NCBI GenBank assembly: GCA_031373665.1
Contig: JANMMZ010000058.1
Coordinates: forward strand, 37,689 to 101,688
DNA length: 64,000 bases
Source: M3007 sp031373665
GTDB taxonomy: Bacteria > Bacteroidota > Bacteroidia > Chitinophagales > Saprospiraceae
Reading direction: 5' to 3'
In this document: positions 17,467 to 25,175 of the stretch, one piece after another
Layout of the letters: every line of letters begins with the position of its first letter
Position numbering within the stretch: position 1 is the stretch's first letter
Program-made: the position numbers and the translations under genes
The notes under the pieces: model-generated
What the model saw: the letters and a program-made list of their open reading frames with translations, nothing else
The model's database searches: none
What the model was told of the DNA's origin: nothing

Positions 17467-18156
17467 ATGCCTATTCGCTGCCTAATCATCGAGGATGAGC
17501 CTTTGCCCGCTCAAATACTGGAAGAGTACATCGCTCAAACGTCTGGCTTATTGTTGTCTGGACATTGTACGGACGCCATCTATGCCTTAGATCATTTGAA
17601 AAAGGAAGAAATAGACCTTATATTCCTTGATATACACCTGCCCAAACTCAAAGGATTGGAGTTTCTGAACCTGCTCAAAAAACCACCTTTGGTCATCATC
17701 ACCACGGCTTATCATCAATACGCGCTGGAAGGATATGAATATGAAATTGCTGATTATTTGATGAAACCCATTGGTTATGTGCGTTTCTTACAGGCGGTGG
17801 AAAAAGCCAAGAGTAGATTGGTCTCAATACCGCTCAATACTACAACCCCTGAATACCTGTACTTTAATGTCAATCGGAAGCAAGTAAAAGTGGTGGTGTC
17901 AGAGATACAATACATAGAAAGTATGAAGGAATACAGCCGAATCCATACCACTTCGCAGCGGTTGGTGACACAAGTAACTTTATCGGATATGGAAAAACTG
18001 CTCTCCTCTCCGGATTTCATCCGGATCCATCGCTCCTTCATCATTCATACAAAGCACTTGACGGCCTATACGGCTACGGATATCGAAATAGGAACCCTAC
18101 AAATACCTATCGGAAAGACTTATGTGGAGGAGGTAATGAAGCGGCTAAAAGCCTAG
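17467..18156 (+). CDS. LytTR-family response regulator
   Basis: The protein has 229 residues. The receiver domain (about 1-120) has the acidic pair ED at 9-10, the phosphorylated Asp55 in LIFLDIHLPK, a Thr in ITTAYH and Lys in LMKPIGY. The LytTR DNA-binding domain (about 130-229) shows VNRKQVKVVVSEIQYIESMK, SRIHT, FIRIHRSFIIH and IPIGKTYVEEV, all typical of the family. It acts in the cytoplasm as a transcription factor controlled by the kinase encoded upstream. It probably binds the direct repeats at 16368-16400. It ends eight bases before the end of the convergent cupin gene. Confidence 0.93.
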   Translation: MPIRCLIIEDEPLPAQILEEYIAQTSGLLLSGHCTDAIYALDHLKKEEIDLIFLDIHLPKLKGLEFLNLLKKPPLVIITTAYHQYALEGYEYEIADYLMKPIGYVRFLQAVEKAKSRLVSIPLNTTTPEYLYFNVNRKQVKVVVSEIQYIESMKEYSRIHTTSQRLVTQVTLSDMEKLLSSPDFIRIHRSFIIHTKHLTAYTATDIEIGTLQIPIGKTYVEEVMKRLKA

Positions 18157-18164
18157 CGGAGTAC

Positions 18165-18752
18165 TCAGGCCGCCAATTTCAACCACTGCAAAATGGCCTT
18201 AGCAGGCGCTCCAGACGTAATGTGAATATCGTGTACTTCGCCCAGTTCAAACACAATATAATCCCCTTGGGTCATGTACACTACCCGGCTTTGCCCATCG
18301 GGCGTGTGTATGTGGCACTCACAAGATCCTTCCAACAGGATAAAACTTTCCAATACATCAAAATGGACTTCCGTTGGCACTTCTTCCTTGACCCAAGCGA
18401 TGTTGATTTCTACAGTATCATCTATTCTGATGGGGTGTAAATGAATGCCTTCATAATCGTCAGGAGCAGGTATGTGTTGCACAGCCTCCGCCCAATCCAA
18501 GAAATTGAGGTGTGACCCAAGCAATGGTACTGCGGTGAGTGAAATAGGCTGTCTTCCTTCGTTTTGAGCATTTAACTGAGCCACTTTACTCAATATTCTA
18601 TCTTTCAGCGCGGGAGCAGGGGATACACGGTGCGCTTGAGCATAGTCCACCAGTGCCGCTTCCAAGGCAGCCATATCCTGATTGCTGAGCAAAGGATCAT
18701 CCAAAAGCACAGACAAACTTTCGCGGGTAATATGTAGCAACTTCTTTTTCAT
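18165..18752 (-). CDS. Cupin-domain anti-sigma factor, ChrR-like
   Basis: The protein has 195 residues. The N-terminal 60 residues are helical (LSVLLDDPLLSNQDMAALEA, LKDRILSKVAQLN), as in anti-sigma domains that clamp an ECF sigma factor. The C-terminal half (about 95-190) is a cupin barrel with VHFDVLESFILLEG and GDYIVFELGEVHDIHI, whose His and Glu residues could hold a metal. The start overlaps the stop of the sigma-factor gene by four bases, so the two are translated together. ChrR-type proteins release their sigma factor on oxidative signals. The HxxxCxxC zinc motif of classic ChrR is absent, so the signal and the metal may differ. Confidence 0.75.
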   Translation of the reverse strand: MKKKLLHITRESLSVLLDDPLLSNQDMAALEAALVDYAQAHRVSPAPALKDRILSKVAQLNAQNEGRQPISLTAVPLLGSHLNFLDWAEAVQHIPAPDDYEGIHLHPIRIDDTVEINIAWVKEEVPTEVHFDVLESFILLEGSCECHIHTPDGQSRVVYMTQGDYIVFELGEVHDIHITSGAPAKAILQWLKLAA

Positions 18753-19300
18753 TCTTCTAACTGATAATGCTTCCGCAAAGCCATCAATGCTGCGCGGGTT
18801 CGTGTTTTGACCGTTCCTAAGGGTATCCCATAGTTGTCAGAAATTTCTTGCTGGGTAAACCCCTCAAAATACATCCAATCTATCAGCTGACGGTGCCCCG
18901 GGTCGAGTTTTTGTGCCAATTCCTTTATATCCAAAGTATTGATATCGAGCGGCTGAACGACGGGTTCTCTATCTGTTCTTACGAGATAATCTATGTTTTG
19001 GTTTTTTTTTCGCTGCGAATAAATTTTTGATCTCGTAAAATCAATCGCACTATTGCGAGCAATATTGATGATCCAAGTCGTAAAACGAGCCTTAGATGGA
19101 TCAAAAGTACCTACCCGTTTCCATATTTTCACAAAAGTATCTTGTAATATATTTTCGGCATCGCCGTGGTTTACAACAATACGCAATATGATACCAAATA
19201 ACATATCACCATATCGGTCATACAACGCAGCATAACCTTCATTGCTGCCACTGCACAATGCTAGTATCAGTGCTTCGTCTTTTGATATAGTATTAGCCAC
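18749..19300 (-). CDS. ECF-type RNA polymerase sigma factor
   Basis: The protein has 183 residues. Region 2 is clear: YDRYGDMLFGIILRIV, then DTFVKIWKRVGTFDPSKARF, then TWIINIARNSAIDFTRSK, which melts and binds the -10-type region. Region 4 is the helix-turn-helix YFEGFTQQEISDNYGIPLGT followed by VKTRTRAALMALR. Length and the lack of regions 1 and 3 place it among group 4 (ECF) factors. The anti-sigma gene overlaps its end by four bases. Its own promoter carries an ordinary Bacteroidota -7 element rather than an obvious ECF motif. Confidence 0.93.
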   Translation of the reverse strand: MANTISKDEALILALCSGSNEGYAALYDRYGDMLFGIILRIVVNHGDAENILQDTFVKIWKRVGTFDPSKARFTTWIINIARNSAIDFTRSKIYSQRKKNQNIDYLVRTDREPVVQPLDINTLDIKELAQKLDPGHRQLIDWMYFEGFTQQEISDNYGIPLGTVKTRTRAALMALRKHYQLEE

Positions 19301-19340
19301 TATGATTTTTGTTGTATTGGATGTGTTTTGGTATAGACCG

Positions 19341-19348
19341 CAAAAGTA
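19341..19348 (-). promoter_or_regulatory. -7 element (TACTTTTG) for the sigma/anti-sigma operon
   Basis: On the minus strand TACTTTTG lies 40 bases upstream of the ATG at 19300. A TTG (minus strand, 19365-19367) lies 16 bases further upstream, slightly closer than the usual 17-23. Confidence 0.5.
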
Positions 19349-19499
19349 TTATTTAATGGCGGATCAATTCCATAAATCATTTAACTTTGTGAAGGAAATT
19401 GAATAACCTCCTTCAGTTTAGAGGCCAGATTCAAGTAAAATGGAGGAGTTTATTTAATTCGTGTTACTTTGTGATATTTTTATTCAAAATAGATACATT

Positions 19500-20537
19500 A
19501 TGAAATACTTTATTTATGTGTTTTTTATGGTGCTAACAGCCATTGGCTGTTCATCTGATTCCTCCACAGCCACCAGTAAAGCACTAGGTCTGAAAGACTA
19601 TTTTCCTAGCAACCTAAACGGAATACAGGCTGGAGGAGTGCGCCTAATACCGATCACTACGCCCAAAGGCAATTTTAAAGTTTGGACCAAACGATTTGGA
19701 AACAACCCTACCATTAAAGTATTGTTGCTGCATGGAGGTCCTGCTTGCACCCATGAGTATTTTGAAAGTTTTGAAAGTTTTTTGCCGCAAGAAGGCATCG
19801 AGTTTATTTATTACGACCAGTTGGGATCGGCTTTTTCTGACCAACCCAATGATACCAGCCTCTGGAATCTGCCGCGTTTTGTAGAAGAAGTAGAACAGGT
19901 TCGGTTGGCATTGGGGTTAGACAAAGATAATTTTTACCTGCTTGGGCACTCTTGGGGAGGAATATTGGCCATGCAATACGCCCTCAAGTACCAGCAGAAC
20001 CTCAAGGGTTTGATTATCAGCAACATGATGGCCAGTTGCCCCAAATACGATCAATATGCCAATGATGTATTGAGCAAGCAATTGCCGCCTGAAGTATTTA
20101 AAGAATTGATGGATATAGAGGCCAAGGGCGATTATGCCAATCCGAGGTATATGGGTCTATTGACCCCACATTTTTATGAAAAACACATCCTTCGGCTACC
20201 ATCGGCGCAGTGGCCTGATCCGGTCACTCGGAATTTTGCAAAGGTAAACCAACAGATATACGTATCTATGCAAGGCCCTAGCGAGTTTGGGGTTTCTGGT
20301 AAATTGGAAAAGTGGGATGTTAGTGCTGAACTACTCAATATCAAGACCCGTACTTTGGTCATCGGTGCTACGCATGATACGATGGATCCCGTTTACATGG
20401 AGTGGATGTCGAAACAATTGCCCAATGGCAAATTTTTGCTTTGTCCCAATGGAGGTCATATGGCTATGTGGGATGACCAAGGGCATTATTTTTCAGGTTT
20501 GGTGGATTTTTTAAAGGGAAGTATAAACGAGAAATAA
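19500..20537 (+). CDS. Alpha/beta hydrolase lipoprotein, proline iminopeptidase family (S33)
   Basis: I chose the ATG at 19500 because it begins a good lipoprotein signal, MKYFIYVFFMVLTAIGCSS, with Cys17 lipidated; the GTG 39 bases upstream would spoil it. The 345-residue protein has the oxyanion motif HGGPA, the YYDQLGSAFSD segment typical of proline iminopeptidases, the nucleophile elbow GHSWGG, an acid in GATHDTMDP and the final His in NGGHMAMW. It would remove N-terminal proline or similar residues from peptides in the periplasm or at the outer membrane. The exact substrate is not certain, since the S33 family also includes esterases. It stands alone and is followed by a strong hairpin. 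Confidence 0.85.
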   Translation: MKYFIYVFFMVLTAIGCSSDSSTATSKALGLKDYFPSNLNGIQAGGVRLIPITTPKGNFKVWTKRFGNNPTIKVLLLHGGPACTHEYFESFESFLPQEGIEFIYYDQLGSAFSDQPNDTSLWNLPRFVEEVEQVRLALGLDKDNFYLLGHSWGGILAMQYALKYQQNLKGLIISNMMASCPKYDQYANDVLSKQLPPEVFKELMDIEAKGDYANPRYMGLLTPHFYEKHILRLPSAQWPDPVTRNFAKVNQQIYVSMQGPSEFGVSGKLEKWDVSAELLNIKTRTLVIGATHDTMDPVYMEWMSKQLPNGKFLLCPNGGHMAMWDDQGHYFSGLVDFLKGSINEK

Positions 20538-20561
20538 GCGATAAAAATTGACGACATTAGA

Positions 20562-20614
20562 ACTTTGAGTTACCCCGACAACAGCACATGAAAATTGTCG
20601 GGGTGACTCAAAGT
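20562..20614. terminator. Long 20-bp stem hairpin between convergent genes
   Basis: ACTTTGAGTTACCCCGACAA (20562-20581) pairs with the segment at 20595-20614 with a single mismatch and a 13-base loop. It lies between the ends of the S33 hydrolase and Omp28-like genes, so it probably serves as a two-way terminator or mRNA end. There is no clear T-run on either side. Confidence 0.65.
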
Positions 20615-20619
20615 GTAAC

Positions 20620-20667
20620 GATCCAGTCGCTCCCAAATTCCCTACGGGAATTTTAGGGCGGCTGGAT
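20620..20667. repeat. Second, imperfect hairpin next to 20562-20614
   Basis: AAATTCCC-TAC-GGGAATTT (20633-20651) forms a perfect 8-bp stem, and the flanks (ATCCAG ... CTGGAT) extend it imperfectly. Together with the preceding hairpin it fills the convergent spacer, which looks like a doublet of palindromic elements. Confidence 0.5.
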
Positions 20668-20706
20668 AGTTACCTCAAAATTCACTCCGTCAATAATAAA
20701 AACGAA

Positions 20707-21708
20707 TTATTTCACAAATTTTGCACCATAAACGCCTTTTTCGCCTGTGATTTTCACATAATAAACACCAGAAGGCAGATTTGCAGTAGCAATACTCAAT
20801 GATTGTTGGTCAATCTCCGTTTCCAAAGAAACGCGCTGACCATTGGAAGCAAATACAACAACGCTCTGCACTTGATCATCGGAGAGTTGGGCAAATGCTT
20901 GGTCTATCACTGGATTAGGACTGATTTTAACGTTGCTAACCACTAGATCTTCAGTACCGCTCGTAAAATCAGTATCAAACTTAGTACCGCTGTTGAGTAC
21001 CTCTTTGGTTACTGTGTTTTGAACGAAAGCAACCACGTACATTTCGTCAGCATTCCAAGTATTGGCTATCGCGTAATCGGCATTAAACTCAATGGTTGCG
21101 CCATCTACACCTGGTACAAAATCAAAACCATCAGCAGCAGGTAATAATTTGCGCAGTACATCATGGTGTACGGGTTCTCCATTGGGTGTTGTTTGGGTCA
21201 CCGTTTTTTCAACCAATGCCAAATACAATTTGTAATTACCTTGGGCAATAGTGCCTACCGTGCGTGCTTTCACATTGACACTGCGATTACTACCAGTGCC
21301 TGTTTCGGTCACTTTTAAGTTGAGGCTACTGGTTTGACCAATCAGTGTGTTTAGTTTTGCGGCAGTAAGCAATTGGCTACCACCACTATTGACGACTCCG
21401 TTTAGTACTACCGTTGGCGTTCCAAATATCCCTGTATAAGCACTCACCCTAGCAGTGTTGTCGGTTGTATTGGCTTGATAAAAGACGCAATTGGAATAAG
21501 GGAACTGGGGGTGGATAGCAATGTGGTGTACCTCTGGGGCATATTGTGCTTGCTCGATTAGGTTAAAAAACGCAGGATTTTTTCCAGCGCAAACGCCACA
21601 GCGTGAATTGGTAAAATGCTCTATGAGCACGTATTTCTTGGGCAAATTTTGAGCCGTGATAAGGGTACTAAGTACCATCAAGAGGGCGAAAACGGGTAGT
21701 TTTTTCAT
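20707..21708 (-). CDS. Omp28-related secreted protein with thioredoxin-like fold and T9SS sorting domain
   Basis: The protein has 333 residues. A signal peptide (1-19, MKKLPVFALLMVLSTLITAQ) is followed by YVLIEHFTNSRCGVCAGKNP with a CxxC pair (Cys37, Cys40), the mark of Omp28-like proteins with a thioredoxin fold. The segment about 90-240 completes that domain. The last 80 residues are a T9SS type A sorting domain: VKISPNPVIDQAFAQL, then a VVVFASNGQRV strand and LPSGVYYVKITGEKG near the end. The protein should therefore cross the outer membrane and be attached to the surface or released. Whether CxxC is redox-active is unknown. The gene is single, with a -7 element at 21752. Confidence 0.88.
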   Translation of the reverse strand: MKKLPVFALLMVLSTLITAQNLPKKYVLIEHFTNSRCGVCAGKNPAFFNLIEQAQYAPEVHHIAIHPQFPYSNCVFYQANTTDNTARVSAYTGIFGTPTVVLNGVVNSGGSQLLTAAKLNTLIGQTSSLNLKVTETGTGSNRSVNVKARTVGTIAQGNYKLYLALVEKTVTQTTPNGEPVHHDVLRKLLPAADGFDFVPGVDGATIEFNADYAIANTWNADEMYVVAFVQNTVTKEVLNSGTKFDTDFTSGTEDLVVSNVKISPNPVIDQAFAQLSDDQVQSVVVFASNGQRVSLETEIDQQSLSIATANLPSGVYYVKITGEKGVYGAKFVK

Positions 21709-21751
21709 GTTATTAACGTAGTTGTTGTGTAGTAAAAGTTTATTTGTGAAA

Positions 21752-21759
21752 CAAATGTA
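21752..21759 (-). promoter_or_regulatory. -7 element (TACATTTG) for the Omp28-like gene
   Basis: On the minus strand TACATTTG matches TAnnTTTG exactly, 43 bases upstream of the ATG at 21708. I see no convincing -33 TTG. Confidence 0.45.
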
Positions 21760-21921
21760 CGTCGTTTCTTAGACTAAGGGTTTTATAGAATTGTAAAAAA
21801 TGAAAAATTGTCCGCATGTGGACTAAAGGCGGCTTGCTTTTTATATTACTCCAAGTGTCAGAAACGAACCTTTGGGCTAAAATAGTCGGCTTTGATTTAT
21901 TGGATTTTCAACATACTTTAC

Positions 21922-21951
21922 TTGATTAGAACCAAGGAAGTTGTACTTTTG
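21922..21951 (+). promoter_or_regulatory. Bacteroidota promoter of hemL (TTG-N19-TACTTTTG)
   Basis: A -33 TTG at 21922-21924 and a -7 TACTTTTG at 21944-21951 have the ideal 19-base spacing. The -7 element ends four bases before the ATG at 21956, so the leader is very short. It also shows that the upstream TTG at 21941 is not the start codon. Confidence 0.7.
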
Positions 21952-21955
21952 CACC

Positions 21956-23284
21956 ATGAATCAAAAGTATGCTTATCCGACACCGGATACTTTCCATAGA
22001 ACGAACAGTGCTGCGCAGTTTGAAACAGCAAAACAATATTTTCCAGGCGGAGTCCATAGCCCCGTTCGGGCTTTCAAAAGCGTACAAGGTCCGCCTATTT
22101 TCTTTGAAAAAGGCGAAGGTGCCCATCTCTATGATGTTGATGGTCAGGCATTTATAGATTTTTGTTGCTCATGGGGGCCTCTTATTCTTGGCCATGTGCA
22201 CCCAGCGGTGGTACAAAAAGTACAGGAAACCATCGTCAATGGTATGTCGTTTGGTACACCGACCCCACATGATAACCGCATTGGCAAATTGGTATTAGAC
22301 AACCATCGGTACATCGAAATGATCCGTTTTGTGAGTAGCGGTACAGAAGCCGTGATGAGTGCCATTAGGTTGGCTCGTGGCGTTACCAAACGCGACAAAG
22401 TGCTCAAGTTTGAAGGCTGCTACCACGGCCACGTTGACTCTTTACTTGTCAAAGCAGGTTCAGGTTTGGTGACTTTTGGAATCAGTACCTCTGCTGGTAT
22501 TCCCGAATCATTTGCTAAAGAAACCATTGTCGTGCCGTTGGCCGATCCCGATGCTTTGGAGTTGGCACTACAAGAACACGGCCACAACATCGCCTGCATC
22601 ATTGTGGAACCCATTCCCGCCAATAACGGTTTGTTGCTACAAGATCCATCGTTTTTGCGCTGTTTGCGCCTCAAAGCATACAAGTATGGCTGCATGCTCA
22701 TTTTTGATGAGGTCATTTCAGGGTTTAGGGTTGGTTTTGAAGGCGCCGCCGGCCTTTACGATATTCAACCTGATATTATTACATTCGGCAAAATCATAGG
22801 TGGTGGTATGCCTGTAGGGGCTTATGCTGCTTCCAAAGAGATCATGGAAAACGTTGCGCCTATGGGCCCCGTTTATCAGGCTGGTACTTTGAGTGCCAAC
22901 CCCGTGGCTATGGCTGCTGGTTTGGCTACCCTCACCGAACTGCTCCAACCCGGTTTTTATGAACAATTGGAACACAAAACGGCTGCTTTCACAGCTGCGC
23001 TACAACAACATTGCGACAGTCGTGGCTACGAAGCCACCTTTCCGCACATTGGGTCTATTTTTTGGCCAACATTCACCCGTGAGCGCATCCGACGCAGCGA
23101 TGAAATAGATGGGTCTAAGATGGAAATATTCAAAAAAATGCACTTAGAATGCCTCAAAAGAGGCGTATATTTCGGCCCTTCGGGTTATGAAGTCGGGTTT
23201 ATTTCATCGGCACATACCAGTCAGGATCTTGACTTTGCATTGACTCAAATTTGTGTCGCTTTAGATATTGCTTTCAACAACTAG
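21956..23284 (+). CDS. hemL: Glutamate-1-semialdehyde 2,1-aminomutase
   Basis: The protein has 442 residues from the ATG at 21956. It converts glutamate-1-semialdehyde to 5-aminolevulinate in the C5 route of haem synthesis. It is a PLP enzyme of the class III aminotransferase fold: FFEKGEGAHLYDVDGQ near the N-terminus, the phosphate-binding SSGTEAVMSAIRLARG, EGCYHGHVDSLLVKAGSG, LIFDEVISGFRVG with the PLP-contacting Asp, and the Schiff-base Lys279 in TFGKIIGGGMPVGAYA. YQAGTLSANPVAMAAGLATL is also typical. The length matches the family. It starts a three-gene rightward run with hbd and trmB. Confidence 0.97.
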   Translation: MNQKYAYPTPDTFHRTNSAAQFETAKQYFPGGVHSPVRAFKSVQGPPIFFEKGEGAHLYDVDGQAFIDFCCSWGPLILGHVHPAVVQKVQETIVNGMSFGTPTPHDNRIGKLVLDNHRYIEMIRFVSSGTEAVMSAIRLARGVTKRDKVLKFEGCYHGHVDSLLVKAGSGLVTFGISTSAGIPESFAKETIVVPLADPDALELALQEHGHNIACIIVEPIPANNGLLLQDPSFLRCLRLKAYKYGCMLIFDEVISGFRVGFEGAAGLYDIQPDIITFGKIIGGGMPVGAYAASKEIMENVAPMGPVYQAGTLSANPVAMAAGLATLTELLQPGFYEQLEHKTAAFTAALQQHCDSRGYEATFPHIGSIFWPTFTRERIRRSDEIDGSKMEIFKKMHLECLKRGVYFGPSGYEVGFISSAHTSQDLDFALTQICVALDIAFNN

Positions 23285-23296
23285 AATTTATATATT

Positions 23297-24184
23297 ATGA
23301 AAAATATAACTGTAATCGGTAGTGGCACCATGGGCAATGGCATTGCCCACGTTTTTGCACAGTACGGATACCCTGTAACCCTTGTGGATGTTTCGGCACC
23401 CGCTCTTGAAAAAGCCATGATTACGATTGGTAATAACTTGGAGCGCCAAATCAAAAAAGGCACTTTGACGGAAGAGGGAAAAGTTAGTATTTTGAACCGT
23501 ATTTGTCCCATAAACAACCTAGAGCAAGGGGTAGCAGGCGCAGACCTAGTGGTAGAAGCCGCTACGGAAAATGTAGCCCTAAAACTCAAAATATTTGCTG
23601 ATATGGATCAATATGCGCCTGCTACGGCCATATTGGCCACCAATACTTCCAGTATCAGCATCACCCAGATAGCCGCCGCTACCAAACGCCCGGAGCAAGT
23701 GATCGGTATGCACTTCATGAATCCCGTCCCAGTTATGAAACTGATTGAAGTCATTAGGGGATACGCTACCACCGATACCGTGTGCAGTACGATCATGGAT
23801 CTTTCGCGCAAATTGGAAAAAGTCCCAGTGGAAGTAAACGATTATCCCGGATTTGTAGCCAACCGGATCCTAATGCCGATGATCAACGAAGCCATATATA
23901 CGCTCTACGAAGGCGTAAGCAGTGTAGAAGGCATAGATACGGTCATGAAATTAGGAATGGCACACCCGATGGGTCCTCTTCAATTGGCCGATTTCATTGG
24001 TTTGGATGTTTGTTTGTCCATATTGAGGGTACTCCATGATGGGTTTGGCAATCCGAAATACGCGCCATGTCCGTTGCTGGTCAACATGGTCACAGCGGGT
24101 AAGCTAGGCGCAAAAAGTGGAGAAGGTTTTTACACATATACTCCTGGGTCTAAAGATTTGGTGGTAGCAGCACGTTTCAAATAG
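23297..24184 (+). CDS. hbd: 3-hydroxybutyryl-CoA (3-hydroxyacyl-CoA) dehydrogenase
   Basis: The protein has 295 residues. The N-terminal Rossmann domain has the NAD motif VIGSGTMGNGIAHVFAQYG. It continues with ADLVVEAATENVALK, the TNTSSIS segment and the catalytic His in GMHFMNPVPVMKLIEVI. The C-terminal helical domain has DYPGFVANRILMPMINEAI and HPMGPLQLADFIGLDV. It reversibly oxidises (S)-3-hydroxyacyl-CoA with NAD(P). Lone single-domain enzymes like this act in butyrate-type metabolism, polyhydroxyalkanoate turnover or phenylacetate breakdown; the context does not decide which. It follows hemL by 12 bases and precedes trmB by one base, so the three are probably one mRNA. Confidence 0.93.
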   Translation: MKNITVIGSGTMGNGIAHVFAQYGYPVTLVDVSAPALEKAMITIGNNLERQIKKGTLTEEGKVSILNRICPINNLEQGVAGADLVVEAATENVALKLKIFADMDQYAPATAILATNTSSISITQIAAATKRPEQVIGMHFMNPVPVMKLIEVIRGYATTDTVCSTIMDLSRKLEKVPVEVNDYPGFVANRILMPMINEAIYTLYEGVSSVEGIDTVMKLGMAHPMGPLQLADFIGLDVCLSILRVLHDGFGNPKYAPCPLLVNMVTAGKLGAKSGEGFYTYTPGSKDLVVAARFK

Positions 24185-24185
24185 T

Positions 24186-24878
24186 ATGGGAAGGAAAAAC
24201 AAACTTCAAAAGTTTGCGGATATATTGCGATTTCCAAATGTGTATGAGTGTTACGATACACAATCGCCCACCTTGGTTTCATCCAACATGGAGCCTGTAG
24301 ATCTAAAAGGCAAATGGAATGCCCTGCATTTTAAAAATAATCAGCCCATCACCCTAGAATTAGCCTGTGGTGGTGGAGAATATTGCGTTGGGCTGGGTAA
24401 GATGTTCCCTGATCGCAATTTTATCGGCGTTGACATCAAAGGAAACCGACTTTGGAAAGGAGCAAAAGAAGCCCTAGATGCAGGGTTGACCAATGTTGCA
24501 TTTCTGCGCACCCGCATCGAAGTCTTGGAGCAGTTTTTTGACCAAGACGAGGTTGCCGAAATTTGGATCACGTTTGCCGATCCATTTCCTCGCCCCACCA
24601 AAGTCAATCGCCGCCTAACCTCCCCGATATTTCTGGATAAATACCGCCAAATACTAAAGCCCAGTGGGTTAGTCCACCTCAAGCACGATGATCCTGATTT
24701 CATAAAATTCTCCAAAAAAGTCATAGATGCCGATCCTCTCTGCCACCTACTCTATACCAACGATGATATATATGCTTCTGATCTACTGTATCCAGAGTTG
24801 AATATCAAGACTATATACGAAATGAAGCACTTAAAAAACGGCAAAACTATCAAGTATATTCGATACACGATTCACTAA
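24186..24878 (+). CDS. trmB: tRNA (guanine-N7-)-methyltransferase
   Basis: The protein has 230 residues. It methylates N7 of G46 in the variable loop of tRNA, using SAM. Motif I is LELACGGGEYCVGLGKMFP (about 58-76), followed by FIGVDIKGNRLWKGAKEA. The TrmB signature is FADPFPRPTKVNRRLTSPIF, and the end has a typical YEMKHLKNGKTIKYIRY. The start is one base after the hbd stop. The N-terminal part (QKFADILRFPNVYE) is the family's usual one. Confidence 0.95.
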   Translation: MGRKNKLQKFADILRFPNVYECYDTQSPTLVSSNMEPVDLKGKWNALHFKNNQPITLELACGGGEYCVGLGKMFPDRNFIGVDIKGNRLWKGAKEALDAGLTNVAFLRTRIEVLEQFFDQDEVAEIWITFADPFPRPTKVNRRLTSPIFLDKYRQILKPSGLVHLKHDDPDFIKFSKKVIDADPLCHLLYTNDDIYASDLLYPELNIKTIYEMKHLKNGKTIKYIRYTIH

Positions 24879-24931
24879 TTCACTCTATTTATTTTATAGA
24901 TAATCTCGACATCATTCCTAGCATTTTTTAC

Positions 24932-25007
24932 ACAAATGGGCGACCTCTACAGAGGTCGTGAAGGTGGTAAAATATAAACGCTACAAATGGAGAGCCTCTC
25001 CGAGGCT
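24932..25007. repeat. Tandem pair of short palindromes (REP-like doublet)
   Basis: Two units, 51 bases apart, each begin with ACAAATGG and carry a short G+C-rich palindrome: CGACCTCT-AC-AGAGGTCG at 24941-24958 and AGCCTC-TCC-GAGGCT at 24993-25007. The repeated lead-in shows that they are copies of one element rather than two chance hairpins. They lie between the ends of trmB and the glycosyltransferase gene. Confidence 0.55.
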
Positions 25008-25126
25008 GGTATTCCGAGAACCAATCAGCCCTCTCAATCAATGTATATTTTCACAAAAATCCCCAGCCCTCCAGTAATTAAAAAACCTCTACACATGAAG
25101 CCCCCCTTTGTGGTACCACCCCTCTC

Positions 25127-25175
25127 ATAACTCATAACTCATAATTTATAACTCATAACTCATAATTCATAACTC
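25127..25175. repeat. Seven tandem copies of the heptamer ATAACTC
   Basis: From 25127 there are seven 7-base units: ATAACTC twice, ATAATTT, ATAACTC twice, ATAATTC, ATAACTC. The array covers the stop codon (25167-25169) of the glycosyltransferase gene. Such simple arrays can change length by slippage; here this would change only the last few residues and the 3' end. Confidence 0.75.

Noticed and set aside
24879..25166. Small gene between trmB and the glycosyltransferase
   Set aside because: No frame of useful length; the stretch is made of palindrome units and simple repeats.
25127..25175. CRISPR array
   Set aside because: The units are seven bases long with no spacers; this is a simple tandem repeat. 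No other regularly spaced repeat is seen in the window.
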